In this document: positions 1 through 6,697 of the stretch, in pieces
Position numbering within the stretch: the first letter of the stretch is position 1
Layout: every line of letters starts with the position of its first letter
Assembly: GCA_910578235.1 (NCBI GenBank)
Contig: CAJTPP010000009.1
Coordinates: 51,046 to 59,410 of the forward strand
Source: an uncultured Clostridia bacterium
GTDB lineage: Bacteria; Bacillota; Clostridia; UBA1381
Direction of reading: 5' to 3'
Length of the DNA: 8,365 nucleotides
Translations under genes and position numbers: made by a program
Notes under the pieces: model-generated
Databases searched by the model: none
What the model was told of the DNA's origin: nothing
The model's input: the letters and a program-made list of their open reading frames with translations, nothing else

Positions 1-514
1 TTCATTTGACGTAAACTACCGTGCGTCACTATGGAGCGAGGAAGAAGCAAGAGAGGTTGTAGAATCTGTATTCCCGTATGTTGATTTTCTGTTTGTATCG
101 GAAGAAACCTCAAGGAGAATGCTGCAAAGAACAGGCACTCTTGAAGAAATTATGAAGGGTTACGCGAACGACTACGGCTGTACGCTGATCGCTACTACAA
201 GGCGCGAGGTTGTAAGTCCCACCCGCCATAATTTTAATTCAAAAATATATATGAACGGTCAGTTCTATGAGGAGGAGCCGTACAATAATATTGAGGTTAT
301 TGACAGAATAGGCTCCGGTGACGCATACCTTGCGGGAGTATTATACGGGCTTATCAAATATGGCACTCCCGAACAGGCTATTGAAATAGGCAACGCGCTT
401 TCAGCCGTAAAAAACACTGTTCTTGGAGATATGTCCGCAAGCAGTATTGAGGAAATAGAAAGCGTTATTAAGTCTCATAAGGCCACAGGCCGTCAGGATG
501 AAATGGTAAGATAA
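1..514 (+). CDS. kdgK: 2-keto-3-deoxygluconate kinase, PfkB family (3' part only)
   Basis: This gene enters from the left edge. The first complete codon in frame is at base 2 and about 170 C-terminal residues are visible, roughly half of a typical 310-340 residue PfkB kinase. The visible start reads FDVNYRASLW, the F-D-x-N-x-R-xx-L-W block of KDG kinases. Later comes DRIGSGDA, the PfkB signature carrying the catalytic base Asp (codon 320-322) and the anion-hole glycines. The TRREV stretch and the end (A-x-K-N-T-x-x-GD) also resemble KdgK more than ribokinase or fructokinase. The expected reaction is ATP plus 2-dehydro-3-deoxy-D-gluconate giving KDPG, a cytosolic step of uronate breakdown that feeds the Entner-Doudoroff aldolase. 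A strong terminator follows. It converges with the fucose operon and is not part of it. PfkB substrates are hard to assign from half a protein, so another sugar-acid or sugar kinase remains possible. Confidence 0.86.
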   Translation, partial: SFDVNYRASLWSEEEAREVVESVFPYVDFLFVSEETSRRMLQRTGTLEEIMKGYANDYGCTLIATTRREVVSPTRHNFNSKIYMNGQFYEEEPYNNIEVIDRIGSGDAYLAGVLYGLIKYGTPEQAIEIGNALSAVKNTVLGDMSASSIEEIESVIKSHKATGRQDEMVR

Positions 515-615
515 AAAATAAATTACTCATCACAGAATACACGGTATAAATAATAAGAGGGAGAGAATGTCTTATTATGGGTAACAAGAGTCCGTATATT
601 CTGAAATCAGTAATC

Positions 616-638
616 CATATCCGATATTTTAGGATATG
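616..638 (+). other. Hairpin that competes with the terminator stem
   Basis: CATATCC at 616-622 can pair with GGATATG at 632-638, giving a 7-bp stem with a 9-nt loop. The second arm is the outer part of the terminator's 5' arm, so the two structures exclude each other, as in an antiterminator/terminator pair. No plus-strand gene lies downstream to be controlled. It may affect only 3'-end formation of the kinase transcript or be chance. The pairing is read directly from the sequence; any function is speculative. Confidence 0.35.
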
Positions 639-668
639 CGGCAGTAAATGCCGCATATCCGTTTTTTT
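632..668 (+). terminator. Rho-independent terminator after the PfkB kinase
   Basis: A perfect 12-bp stem (GGATATGCGGCA at 632-643 with TGCCGCATATCC at 649-660) encloses a 5-nt loop (GTAAA). It is followed after one G by seven T (662-668). This is a canonical intrinsic terminator for plus-strand transcripts leaving the kinase gene. On the minus strand the same stem is followed by TAAAATAT rather than a T run, so it is at best a weak terminator for the convergent fucI operon. Confidence 0.92.
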
Positions 669-693
669 GATTAAATGCTGATAACAAAACCAA

Positions 694-2475
694 TTACTTA
701 TACATTGGTCCGTAATTCTTGCAGGCAGCATAATCCGCCGCCTGTAAATCCTCTGTACCAAATGATGACCACGCATGCGGACGATATACCTTTTCCTCAG
801 ATACGTTATGCATAGTAACAGGAATTCTGAGCATTGAGCATAATGTTATCAGATCAGCGCCGACATGTCCTCCGACTGTAACTCCGTGATTTGCTCCCCA
901 GTTTGCCATTACGCTGTAAACATCTCTGAATGCGCCGCTGCCTGTAAGAACAGGCGCAAACCAAGTTGTAGGCCATGTGGGATCCGTTCTCTTATCCAGC
1001 TTATCATGCACTTCGTCCTCCAAATTACATGTATAGCCTTCCGCTATCTGAATAACAGGTCCTATTCCCTCCACAAGATTTACACGAAGCATTGTCACAG
1101 GCATCTCCGCTTTTGTTCTGAAATGGCTTGAAAAACCGCCGCCTCTGAAATACTCGTAATCAGCCCTGCACCAGTCTGTTGCCTTAATACATGCCTCGAT
1201 ATCCCCGTCGGTCATATTCCACCATTCTTTTTGCGTGCCGTTTCCGTTCTCGTCCTTTGACGCGCCTGTACAGTCAAGCGCTGTCGCGCCTGAATTTATA
1301 AGATGGATTATGCCGTCGGACGCTCTGCCTGTAAGCTCTTTTCCTGTAACGCGCTTAACAGCGTCGGGCGACCAGTATGTACGAACGTCATGGAACGCGG
1401 GGGCTTTACCTGTGACAAGTGTCGCAAGAAGCATTGAAATACCGTTTAAAGTATCATTTTCTGTCGCAAACGGAGTAGGCATTTTCTTTCCGTTCCAGTT
1501 AAACGAGGACGCCATAATAGCTTCTGTAAAATCAGCGTTAGGAAGCCAGTCCGTCCAGTTTCTCTGTCCCTGAAAACCTCCCACTATCGCATTTTTACCG
1601 AGCGCTTCCTCATGCCATCCCATCTCGGCAAGTTTTTCATTACCATAAAGAATGTCATTGACAATTATCGTAAATTTAGCAATAAACTCCCAATCTTTAT
1701 CAGCGGGAACCACTTTTGATTTTGTAATAATTTCCGGGAAATTCTTGCCCGCATTCTTATCAAAGCCTTCAGGACAGTTTTTCTTTATCCATGCGAGCGC
1801 CTTTTCATATTCGTCTTTATCATAAATACCGAGCGTAATTCTTCTCAGTATTTCTGTCAGATCAACAAATTCAGCTCTTATACCAAGATATTTCTGCATA
1901 AATGACATATCGCAATATGAGCCTGCTATACCCATTGACACGCCGCCGAGATTAACATATGATTTGTTTTTCATCTGACCAACGGCAATCGCACCTTTTG
2001 CCCAGCGTATCATTTTTTCCGCGACATCTTCAGGAACAGTATTATCATCAATATCCTGCACATCATGTCCGTACATAGAGAAAGCCGGAAGTCCGCGCTG
2101 CGCAAACGCAGCCATAACAGCGGCAAGATAAACCGCGCCCGGACGCTCTGTTCCGTTAAAGCCCCAAACCGCCTTGACAGTGTCAGAGCTTAAATCCATA
2201 GTTTCACTGCCGTAGCACCAGCATGGTGTTACAGCCAGTGTGGCGCACACATTCTGTGTGGAAAAATAGTCGTTGCATTTTGCGGCCTCCGCACCGCTGC
2301 CTATTGTGCATGGTGAAATAACACATTCAACAGGAGTACCGTCCTGATAGTGCACATTGCTCTCAATAAGCGTCTTTGCGGCGTTTGCCATTGCCATTGT
2401 CTTTTCTTCAAGACTTTCTCTTACGCCTCCCCAGCGTCCGTCAATCGTAGGTCTTATTCCTATTTTTGGTTTCAT
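694..2475 (-). CDS. fucI: L-fucose isomerase
   Basis: This 593-residue protein matches the length (about 591) and sequence pattern of E. coli FucI from end to end. It is expected to be a cytosolic, Mn2+-dependent hexamer that converts L-fucose to L-fuculose; the family also isomerises D-arabinose. Recognisable blocks are KIGIRPTIDGRWGGVRESLE at the N-terminus, TPCWCYGSET (83-92), WGFNGTERPGAVYLAA (104-119), YGHDVQD (135-141) and the C-terminal NYGPMYK. The catalytic and metal-binding residues of the E. coli enzyme (Glu337, Asp361, His528) fall at Glu339 in ATEND, Asp363 in HDVRTYW and His530 in NWGANHG, all intact with a constant offset of two. The start is supported by AAGGAAG 8 nt upstream. 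It is the last gene of the minus-strand operon, 24 bp after the serine hydrolase. No clear minus-strand terminator follows it. Confidence 0.97.
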   Translation of the reverse strand: MKPKIGIRPTIDGRWGGVRESLEEKTMAMANAAKTLIESNVHYQDGTPVECVISPCTIGSGAEAAKCNDYFSTQNVCATLAVTPCWCYGSETMDLSSDTVKAVWGFNGTERPGAVYLAAVMAAFAQRGLPAFSMYGHDVQDIDDNTVPEDVAEKMIRWAKGAIAVGQMKNKSYVNLGGVSMGIAGSYCDMSFMQKYLGIRAEFVDLTEILRRITLGIYDKDEYEKALAWIKKNCPEGFDKNAGKNFPEIITKSKVVPADKDWEFIAKFTIIVNDILYGNEKLAEMGWHEEALGKNAIVGGFQGQRNWTDWLPNADFTEAIMASSFNWNGKKMPTPFATENDTLNGISMLLATLVTGKAPAFHDVRTYWSPDAVKRVTGKELTGRASDGIIHLINSGATALDCTGASKDENGNGTQKEWWNMTDGDIEACIKATDWCRADYEYFRGGGFSSHFRTKAEMPVTMLRVNLVEGIGPVIQIAEGYTCNLEDEVHDKLDKRTDPTWPTTWFAPVLTGSGAFRDVYSVMANWGANHGVTVGGHVGADLITLCSMLRIPVTMHNVSEEKVYRPHAWSSFGTEDLQAADYAACKNYGPMYK

Positions 2476-2499
2476 TTTATCTACTTCCTTTCCATCTGT

Positions 2500-3660
2500 T
2501 TATATACATGAATATAATATATTTCTCAGCCTGGGCTGATAATATTCCTCCTGTGGATTAAGCATATGGTGCGCGTAAAACATAGCCAGATTGTTCTCCG
2601 TATCCATTAACACAGTCGCCCCGGCCGCTCCGCCCCAGCCAAACTCGCCGGCCGGTCCGTTTGAGCCGCCCGCGGCTTTATCCAGCATTGTCCTTACTCC
2701 CAGACCGTAGCCATATCCTTTCAACTGCGGCCAGCTCATAGTTTTTTGCTGTTCACCGCTCAGATGATTTGTCTTCATAAGCTCAACTGTCGCGCGGCTT
2801 AATATTTGGTTTTTGTTCAGTCCTCTGCCGCTGTTGGCAAGAGCAGCCGCAAGAAGAGCGTAATCTCCCGCTGTGGTAATTATTCCGGCTCCTCCGCTGT
2901 CATACCTATCACCAAATATCAAATGGTTTCCATTTATTTTCTTAACAACGCCATTGCGGTTTTTGCTTTTCTGAAGCTCCACTATATCGCTTGTGTCTCC
3001 TGTTTCATAAATATACTGCCGCGCCATTTTTTCCGTCACGTCTGACGGCGGATGATAATATGAATTTTTCATATCCAGAGCGTCAAATATATTCCTGCTG
3101 ACATATTCTGAAAAACGCATCCCTGAAACAACCTCTGTAAGCGCCGCCAGCACATCATGACACAAACTGTAATTCCACCTATCTCCCGGTTCAAACACCA
3201 GCGGTTCCTCCGCAAGACATCTTATCACGGTACGCGTATCCATATGTCCGTCAGTGAGCTTGCGCGCCTTGGTAAACGCCGCTGTTTCCGTGTCATACGA
3301 CAGTCCCGCAGTCATAGTGAATAAATCCCGTATAAGTATCGTTTTTTCTGCTTTTTCTGCTGTATCGCCTTTCTTCACGTTAATATCTTTAAATTCAGGC
3401 AAATACTCATATAACGGATCTGTAAGCAGAAATTTTCCTCTCTCATATAATTGCAGAGCCGCTGTTACAGTCGCAATTTTTGAACATGAATAAATATAAA
3501 GCTGCTCCCCGCCTGTCATTTTGACCTTGTTTTCCAGATCGGAATAACCCGAACTGTATTCAAAAACCTTATCATTATCCTTGTACACAACTATGCTGTT
3601 ACCCGGAATAATCCAGTCGGTAAGACTATCCATAAAGCTTTTCATAAATTCAAAACTCAT
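2500..3660 (-). CDS. Beta-lactamase-fold serine hydrolase (class C / esterase type)
   Basis: This 386-residue protein belongs to the serine beta-lactamase-like superfamily (PF00144). The SxxK motif is Ser58-Cys-Ser-Lys61, giving the nucleophile Ser58 and general base Lys61. The second motif is Tyr164-Ser-Leu in NYSLCHDVL, in place of the Tyr-x-Asn of true class C beta-lactamases. That Y-S-L form is usual in EstB-like esterases. SGGAGIITTAGDYA (255-268) and GWGGAAG (341-347) are the usual later blocks, the second standing near the KTG/HxG position. There is no signal peptide, so it is cytoplasmic and unlikely to be a resistance enzyme. In this operon an ester- or amide-cleaving role on a modified sugar or aglycone is plausible but unproven. 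A GGAGG site at 3667-3671, 6 nt before the ATG, lies in the 14-bp gap after the GH94 gene, so the genes are co-transcribed and probably coupled. The fold call is firm and the substrate is unknown. Confidence 0.9.
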   Translation of the reverse strand: MSFEFMKSFMDSLTDWIIPGNSIVVYKDNDKVFEYSSGYSDLENKVKMTGGEQLYIYSCSKIATVTAALQLYERGKFLLTDPLYEYLPEFKDINVKKGDTAEKAEKTILIRDLFTMTAGLSYDTETAAFTKARKLTDGHMDTRTVIRCLAEEPLVFEPGDRWNYSLCHDVLAALTEVVSGMRFSEYVSRNIFDALDMKNSYYHPPSDVTEKMARQYIYETGDTSDIVELQKSKNRNGVVKKINGNHLIFGDRYDSGGAGIITTAGDYALLAAALANSGRGLNKNQILSRATVELMKTNHLSGEQQKTMSWPQLKGYGYGLGVRTMLDKAAGGSNGPAGEFGWGGAAGATVLMDTENNLAMFYAHHMLNPQEEYYQPRLRNILYSCI

Positions 3661-3674
3661 TTATATCCTCCGCG

Positions 3675-5933
3675 TCAGATGACTATATCCGCATCCTTAT
3701 CCTCAAACTTTATAAACACTCTTTCATTTTTAGTTATTGTAATATTGTACTTGTGTCCCCTGAACACCCTCGTAACCTTTGCCGGAAGCATTTCCTCCGG
3801 AAGACACGGATCAATTTCAAGACCGTCCCATTTTGCCCGTATTCCGAACATATACTGAGTCACGGCAATATACATCCACGCCGCTGTTCCTGTAAGCCAT
3901 GACACATTAGCCAAACCGAACTTGTCGCTTTCAGGACCGAATATATTTGAAGCGTATACATACGGTTCGGCTTTATATCGCCACTCGCCCGCTTTTTCCT
4001 GAGCTATCATCGGCAAAAGCTGATGATAGTACTTATACGCTCTCTCAGGGCGCTTTAACATACATTCGGCAATAATGGCCCATGTATTGGCATGACAGAA
4101 CACACTTCCGTTTTCACCACAGCCCTTATTGTAATAAGTAAGCGGATCATTCTTCGACGGATAATCCTGCATTGACGGGTGTATTTTCTTAATACCCAAA
4201 TCGGTGTCCAGATACTCTTTTACGCTGTCCATTGCGTCAAGCCCGTTATCGCCCATACCGCTGATTACCGACCAGCTCTGAGTATTGAGCCATATCTTTG
4301 CCTGAGGTTCCTTTGCGCTGCCTATATAGCGTCCCTCATCGGTAATACATCTGATATACCATTTACCGTCCCATGCCTTTTCATTTACAAGCTTTTTCTG
4401 ACTTTCATATATGTCAAGATACTTTTGCTTATCCTCTCCTTTAAGACTGGCAATTTCGGCGATCATTCTGAGCACTGTTCCAAACTGCATTCCTGTCCAT
4501 ATGCTCTCGCCTCTGCCTTTGCGGCACACCTTATACAGCATGTCATTCCAATCCGAGGACAGCATCAGCGGAAATCCGTTATGACCTAAATTCTCCATAC
4601 AGAAATCAATTGACTTTTTAATATGCTCCCAAACAGTAGCGCAGCCGCCGTCATAGAAATTAACCACCTCATCCAGATAGTCAAGACTTCCTTCCTCCAT
4701 AATGATATGATAACATGTCATTACGAGCCACAGATGATTGTCACTGTGAATACGCTTTACCGGCTCCCAACCCTCAATCGGGAAACAGTAATGATTGCAG
4801 TGTCCGTCCTGATACTGCTGTGTAAACAGCAGATTTAGTTTGTTTTTCGCGCGTCTCAAATCAAACGGCACCATGGCTAAAATGTCCTGGGCGGTGTCTC
4901 TCACTCCTACGCCGCGGAAAGTTCCCGTCGCGTAATAGCTGATATTCCGAGAAAACTGGAAATTTCGCTCTGCCTGATATGGGTTCCAGATATTTATCAT
5001 AGTCTGAGCGTCCTTATCAGGAATTTCACACTGGAATTTTCCGAGATAATTATCCCACTGCTCGCATAGTCTTTTATACGATTTTTCCACAAAATCACTT
5101 TCACAGCAATGAGCAACGCTTGACTTTATTTCCTCCTCTGTCATTGCCGTGCCGAGAAAAATATTAACCGTTTTTTCCTCACCGGCCTTAAGCTCAAGAT
5201 CTATTTGCAAAGCAAAGCACGGATCACCGCCGTAAAGAGTGGAATTGGAGCACTGTCCGTTTTCAACATTCTGAGGATTTTCCTCGCCGCGGTATGATCC
5301 CACAAACTCGTCTCTATCGCAGTCAAATCCCGTTATAGGAACATCTGACGCAAAATATACCAGCGGAGTCTGCTCCGGACGCGGCTGATCTTCAACGCCG
5401 TATTTATAAACTAAAACATTATCCATATTATACGCGCTAAGCTGGTGCTTGTTATAGCACTGCCATTGCAGTTCACGCATAAATTCCATCATTCCTAGTT
5501 CAACATATGGAAAAATTGTAAGCTTTTTATCAGATTTAGACTCAATCTTCAAATTCCAGATAAGCGCGTTTTCATATTCGCCCACAAAATATGTACTTTT
5601 CACAGACACATCATTTTTTTCAGCTTCAAAGCGAGTATATCCCATGCCATGAGTGGAAGTCCATTTTTGAGGCTTGCTTCTGCACGGCTCATTTGTCGGA
5701 CACCAGTAGTCTGTCCCATCCTTTATATACGTGTAAAAACCGCTGCGGTCAGTAGGCAGATGGAAAAAACGGTAATGATTAATCCTCCATATCTGCGGCG
5801 ACTTATAAAACGCGACGCCGCCTCCCGCCTGTGAAATCATCGTATGAAATGTGCCGTTTGACAGATAATTCATCCATGGTGTTGGTGTATTATACTTGTC
5901 AAAAGTTATTTCTCTGTTATTAAATTTATACAT
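3675..5933 (-). CDS. GH94 glycoside phosphorylase (cellobiose/chitobiose phosphorylase-like)
   Basis: This is a 752-residue protein counted from the chosen start, slightly shorter than characterised GH94 enzymes (about 800). GH94 enzymes split beta-linked disaccharides with inorganic phosphate, inverting the anomer to give an alpha-sugar 1-phosphate and saving ATP. The N-terminal beta-sandwich opens with NTPTPWMNYL and ISQAGGGVAFY. The (alpha/alpha)6 barrel has RNISYYATGTFRGVGVRDTAQD, whose arginines lie at the substrate/phosphate site. Next comes SSDWNDML (Asp461-Trp-Asn-Asp464), the motif with the catalytic acid, then ENGSVFCHANTW with a phosphate-site His and WLTGTAAWMY with the Thr-Gly phosphate loop. 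AEPYVYASNIFGPES resembles non-cellobiose branches, so donor and acceptor cannot be named. The start at 5933 is preferred over an in-frame ATG at 5957 because AGGAGG precedes only the former. It then overlaps the upstream SGNH gene by 8 bp, suggesting translational coupling. There is no signal peptide, so it is cytosolic. Confidence 0.88.
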   Translation of the reverse strand: MYKFNNREITFDKYNTPTPWMNYLSNGTFHTMISQAGGGVAFYKSPQIWRINHYRFFHLPTDRSGFYTYIKDGTDYWCPTNEPCRSKPQKWTSTHGMGYTRFEAEKNDVSVKSTYFVGEYENALIWNLKIESKSDKKLTIFPYVELGMMEFMRELQWQCYNKHQLSAYNMDNVLVYKYGVEDQPRPEQTPLVYFASDVPITGFDCDRDEFVGSYRGEENPQNVENGQCSNSTLYGGDPCFALQIDLELKAGEEKTVNIFLGTAMTEEEIKSSVAHCCESDFVEKSYKRLCEQWDNYLGKFQCEIPDKDAQTMINIWNPYQAERNFQFSRNISYYATGTFRGVGVRDTAQDILAMVPFDLRRAKNKLNLLFTQQYQDGHCNHYCFPIEGWEPVKRIHSDNHLWLVMTCYHIIMEEGSLDYLDEVVNFYDGGCATVWEHIKKSIDFCMENLGHNGFPLMLSSDWNDMLYKVCRKGRGESIWTGMQFGTVLRMIAEIASLKGEDKQKYLDIYESQKKLVNEKAWDGKWYIRCITDEGRYIGSAKEPQAKIWLNTQSWSVISGMGDNGLDAMDSVKEYLDTDLGIKKIHPSMQDYPSKNDPLTYYNKGCGENGSVFCHANTWAIIAECMLKRPERAYKYYHQLLPMIAQEKAGEWRYKAEPYVYASNIFGPESDKFGLANVSWLTGTAAWMYIAVTQYMFGIRAKWDGLEIDPCLPEEMLPAKVTRVFRGHKYNITITKNERVFIKFEDKDADIVI

Positions 5934-6675
5934 ATCCGTACATCCTCCTGTATTCATCCGCTGCTTTATGCGCGCATTCCTGAGCCTTTTCTTTTTCCTG
6001 AACTGTCACAGGTTCGTCAGTATCGGCAAAGCGATTTCCAATACAGCTTTTGCCTGTCAGCATCTCATACCAGACATATCCCAGCGCAAGCCGTCCCAGT
6101 CCCAGCGACGCGTGAAAGGTATCACGATGCAAACTCGCAGCTCCCGCGTCTATAAGCTTCTGAAAAGTCTCTCCGCACGGAATAATTTCCGCTTCTCCAA
6201 GGGCTTTTGCAGCTTGCTTATACGCTGATTTTAAATCTGCAAACATATCATTCTGACTTTTATACCCCAGTTCTTCCGTCAATCGAGCGCTGTTCTGCTC
6301 ATACGCCCATGTCTGGTGCAGCATAATTTTTGATTTCGGCGCGTGTATATGAACATATTCCGCAAGAGCATCAAGATACGGCTGATAAGTTTCATAATCC
6401 ACACTCTGACTGCTTACCTGCTGGAGCGTCACCACATCCCATATATCACTCTGCAACGCCTGACGTATTGAAACCTTTATACCTGTTCTCTCGCCGTTAT
6501 ATTCAAAATCATAATCCGCCGCGTCATTGTGCATGTTCACATAATGGCGTGAAAACGGACAGCCGCCTATAAACAGATTTACCGCCTTTACGTTTTCTCC
6601 GTCTGCCTTCGCTATATCGTGAAGATAGCGCATGGCGTCATTTGAAAAGCTGTTGCCTATTGCTAAAACCTTCAT
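5926..6675 (-). CDS. SGNH-type hydrolase, DUF4886 family (putative carbohydrate esterase)
   Basis: This 249-residue protein looks like a DUF4886 (SGNH/GDSL-like) protein. Block I is AIGNSFSNDAM with the presumed nucleophile Ser9 in Gly-Asn-Ser-Phe-Ser. Gly37-Gly38 in NLFIGGCPFSRH is the likely block II oxyanion glycine. LQQVSSQ (84-90) takes the place of the usual GxND block. HRDTFHASLGLGRLALGYVWYE carries Asp185-x-x-His188, the expected rest of the triad. SGNH enzymes near glycosidases often remove O-acetyl or other acyl groups from sugars, and that is the favoured but untested role here. No signal peptide is present, since Ser9 lies almost at the N-terminus, so it should act in the cytoplasm. 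AAGGGGG lies 8 nt before the ATG. It follows the upstream glycosidase gene by 22 bp and overlaps the GH94 start by 8 bp, firmly inside the operon. The family call is good; the substrate is unknown. Confidence 0.8.
   Translation of the reverse strand: MKVLAIGNSFSNDAMRYLHDIAKADGENVKAVNLFIGGCPFSRHYVNMHNDAADYDFEYNGERTGIKVSIRQALQSDIWDVVTLQQVSSQSVDYETYQPYLDALAEYVHIHAPKSKIMLHQTWAYEQNSARLTEELGYKSQNDMFADLKSAYKQAAKALGEAEIIPCGETFQKLIDAGAASLHRDTFHASLGLGRLALGYVWYEMLTGKSCIGNRFADTDEPVTVQEKEKAQECAHKAADEYRRMYGYV
5944..5949 (-). promoter_or_regulatory. Ribosome binding site that sets the GH94 start
   Basis: The minus strand reads AGGAGG here, 10 nt before the ATG at 5933-5931 and inside the 3' end of the SGNH gene. 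The alternative upstream ATG at 5957 is preceded only by AAAGCAGCGG, with no purine-rich Shine-Dalgarno at a proper distance. The site would also lie downstream of that earlier start, so it can serve only the shorter protein. Confidence 0.75.
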
Positions 6676-6697
6676 TTTTGTTTCCCCCTTTCAGATG

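Noticed and set aside
541..556. Possible plus-strand -10 box (TATAAA at 545-550) after the kinase
   Set aside because: No TTGACA-like -35 box lies 16-18 bp upstream, and AT-rich intergenic DNA gives such hexamers often. It was kept only as background for the 3' UTR finding.
577..681. 34-codon plus-strand frame starting ATGGGTAAC
   Set aside because: It reads through the terminator hairpin and T run, and its residues simply encode the inverted repeat. Its spacing from the purine-rich stretch is too long for a convincing start.
468..776. 102-codon minus-strand frame
   Set aside because: It runs through the terminator stem and overlaps the ends of both the kinase gene and fucI in other frames. 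It has no recognisable domain and no ribosome binding site worth noting.
1235..1573. 112-codon plus-strand frame
   Set aside because: It is antisense to the FucI active-site region, which matches E. coli FucI residue by residue.
2526..2539. Palindrome TCAGCC-TG-GGCTGA near the 3' end of the serine hydrolase gene
   Set aside because: The loop is only 2 nt, it is within coding sequence and no T run follows on either strand, so it is not a credible terminator or operator.
4179..4589. 136-codon plus-strand frame
   Set aside because: It lies opposite the GH94 catalytic domain, whose DWND region is clearly coding on the minus strand. No supporting start signal or domain was seen.
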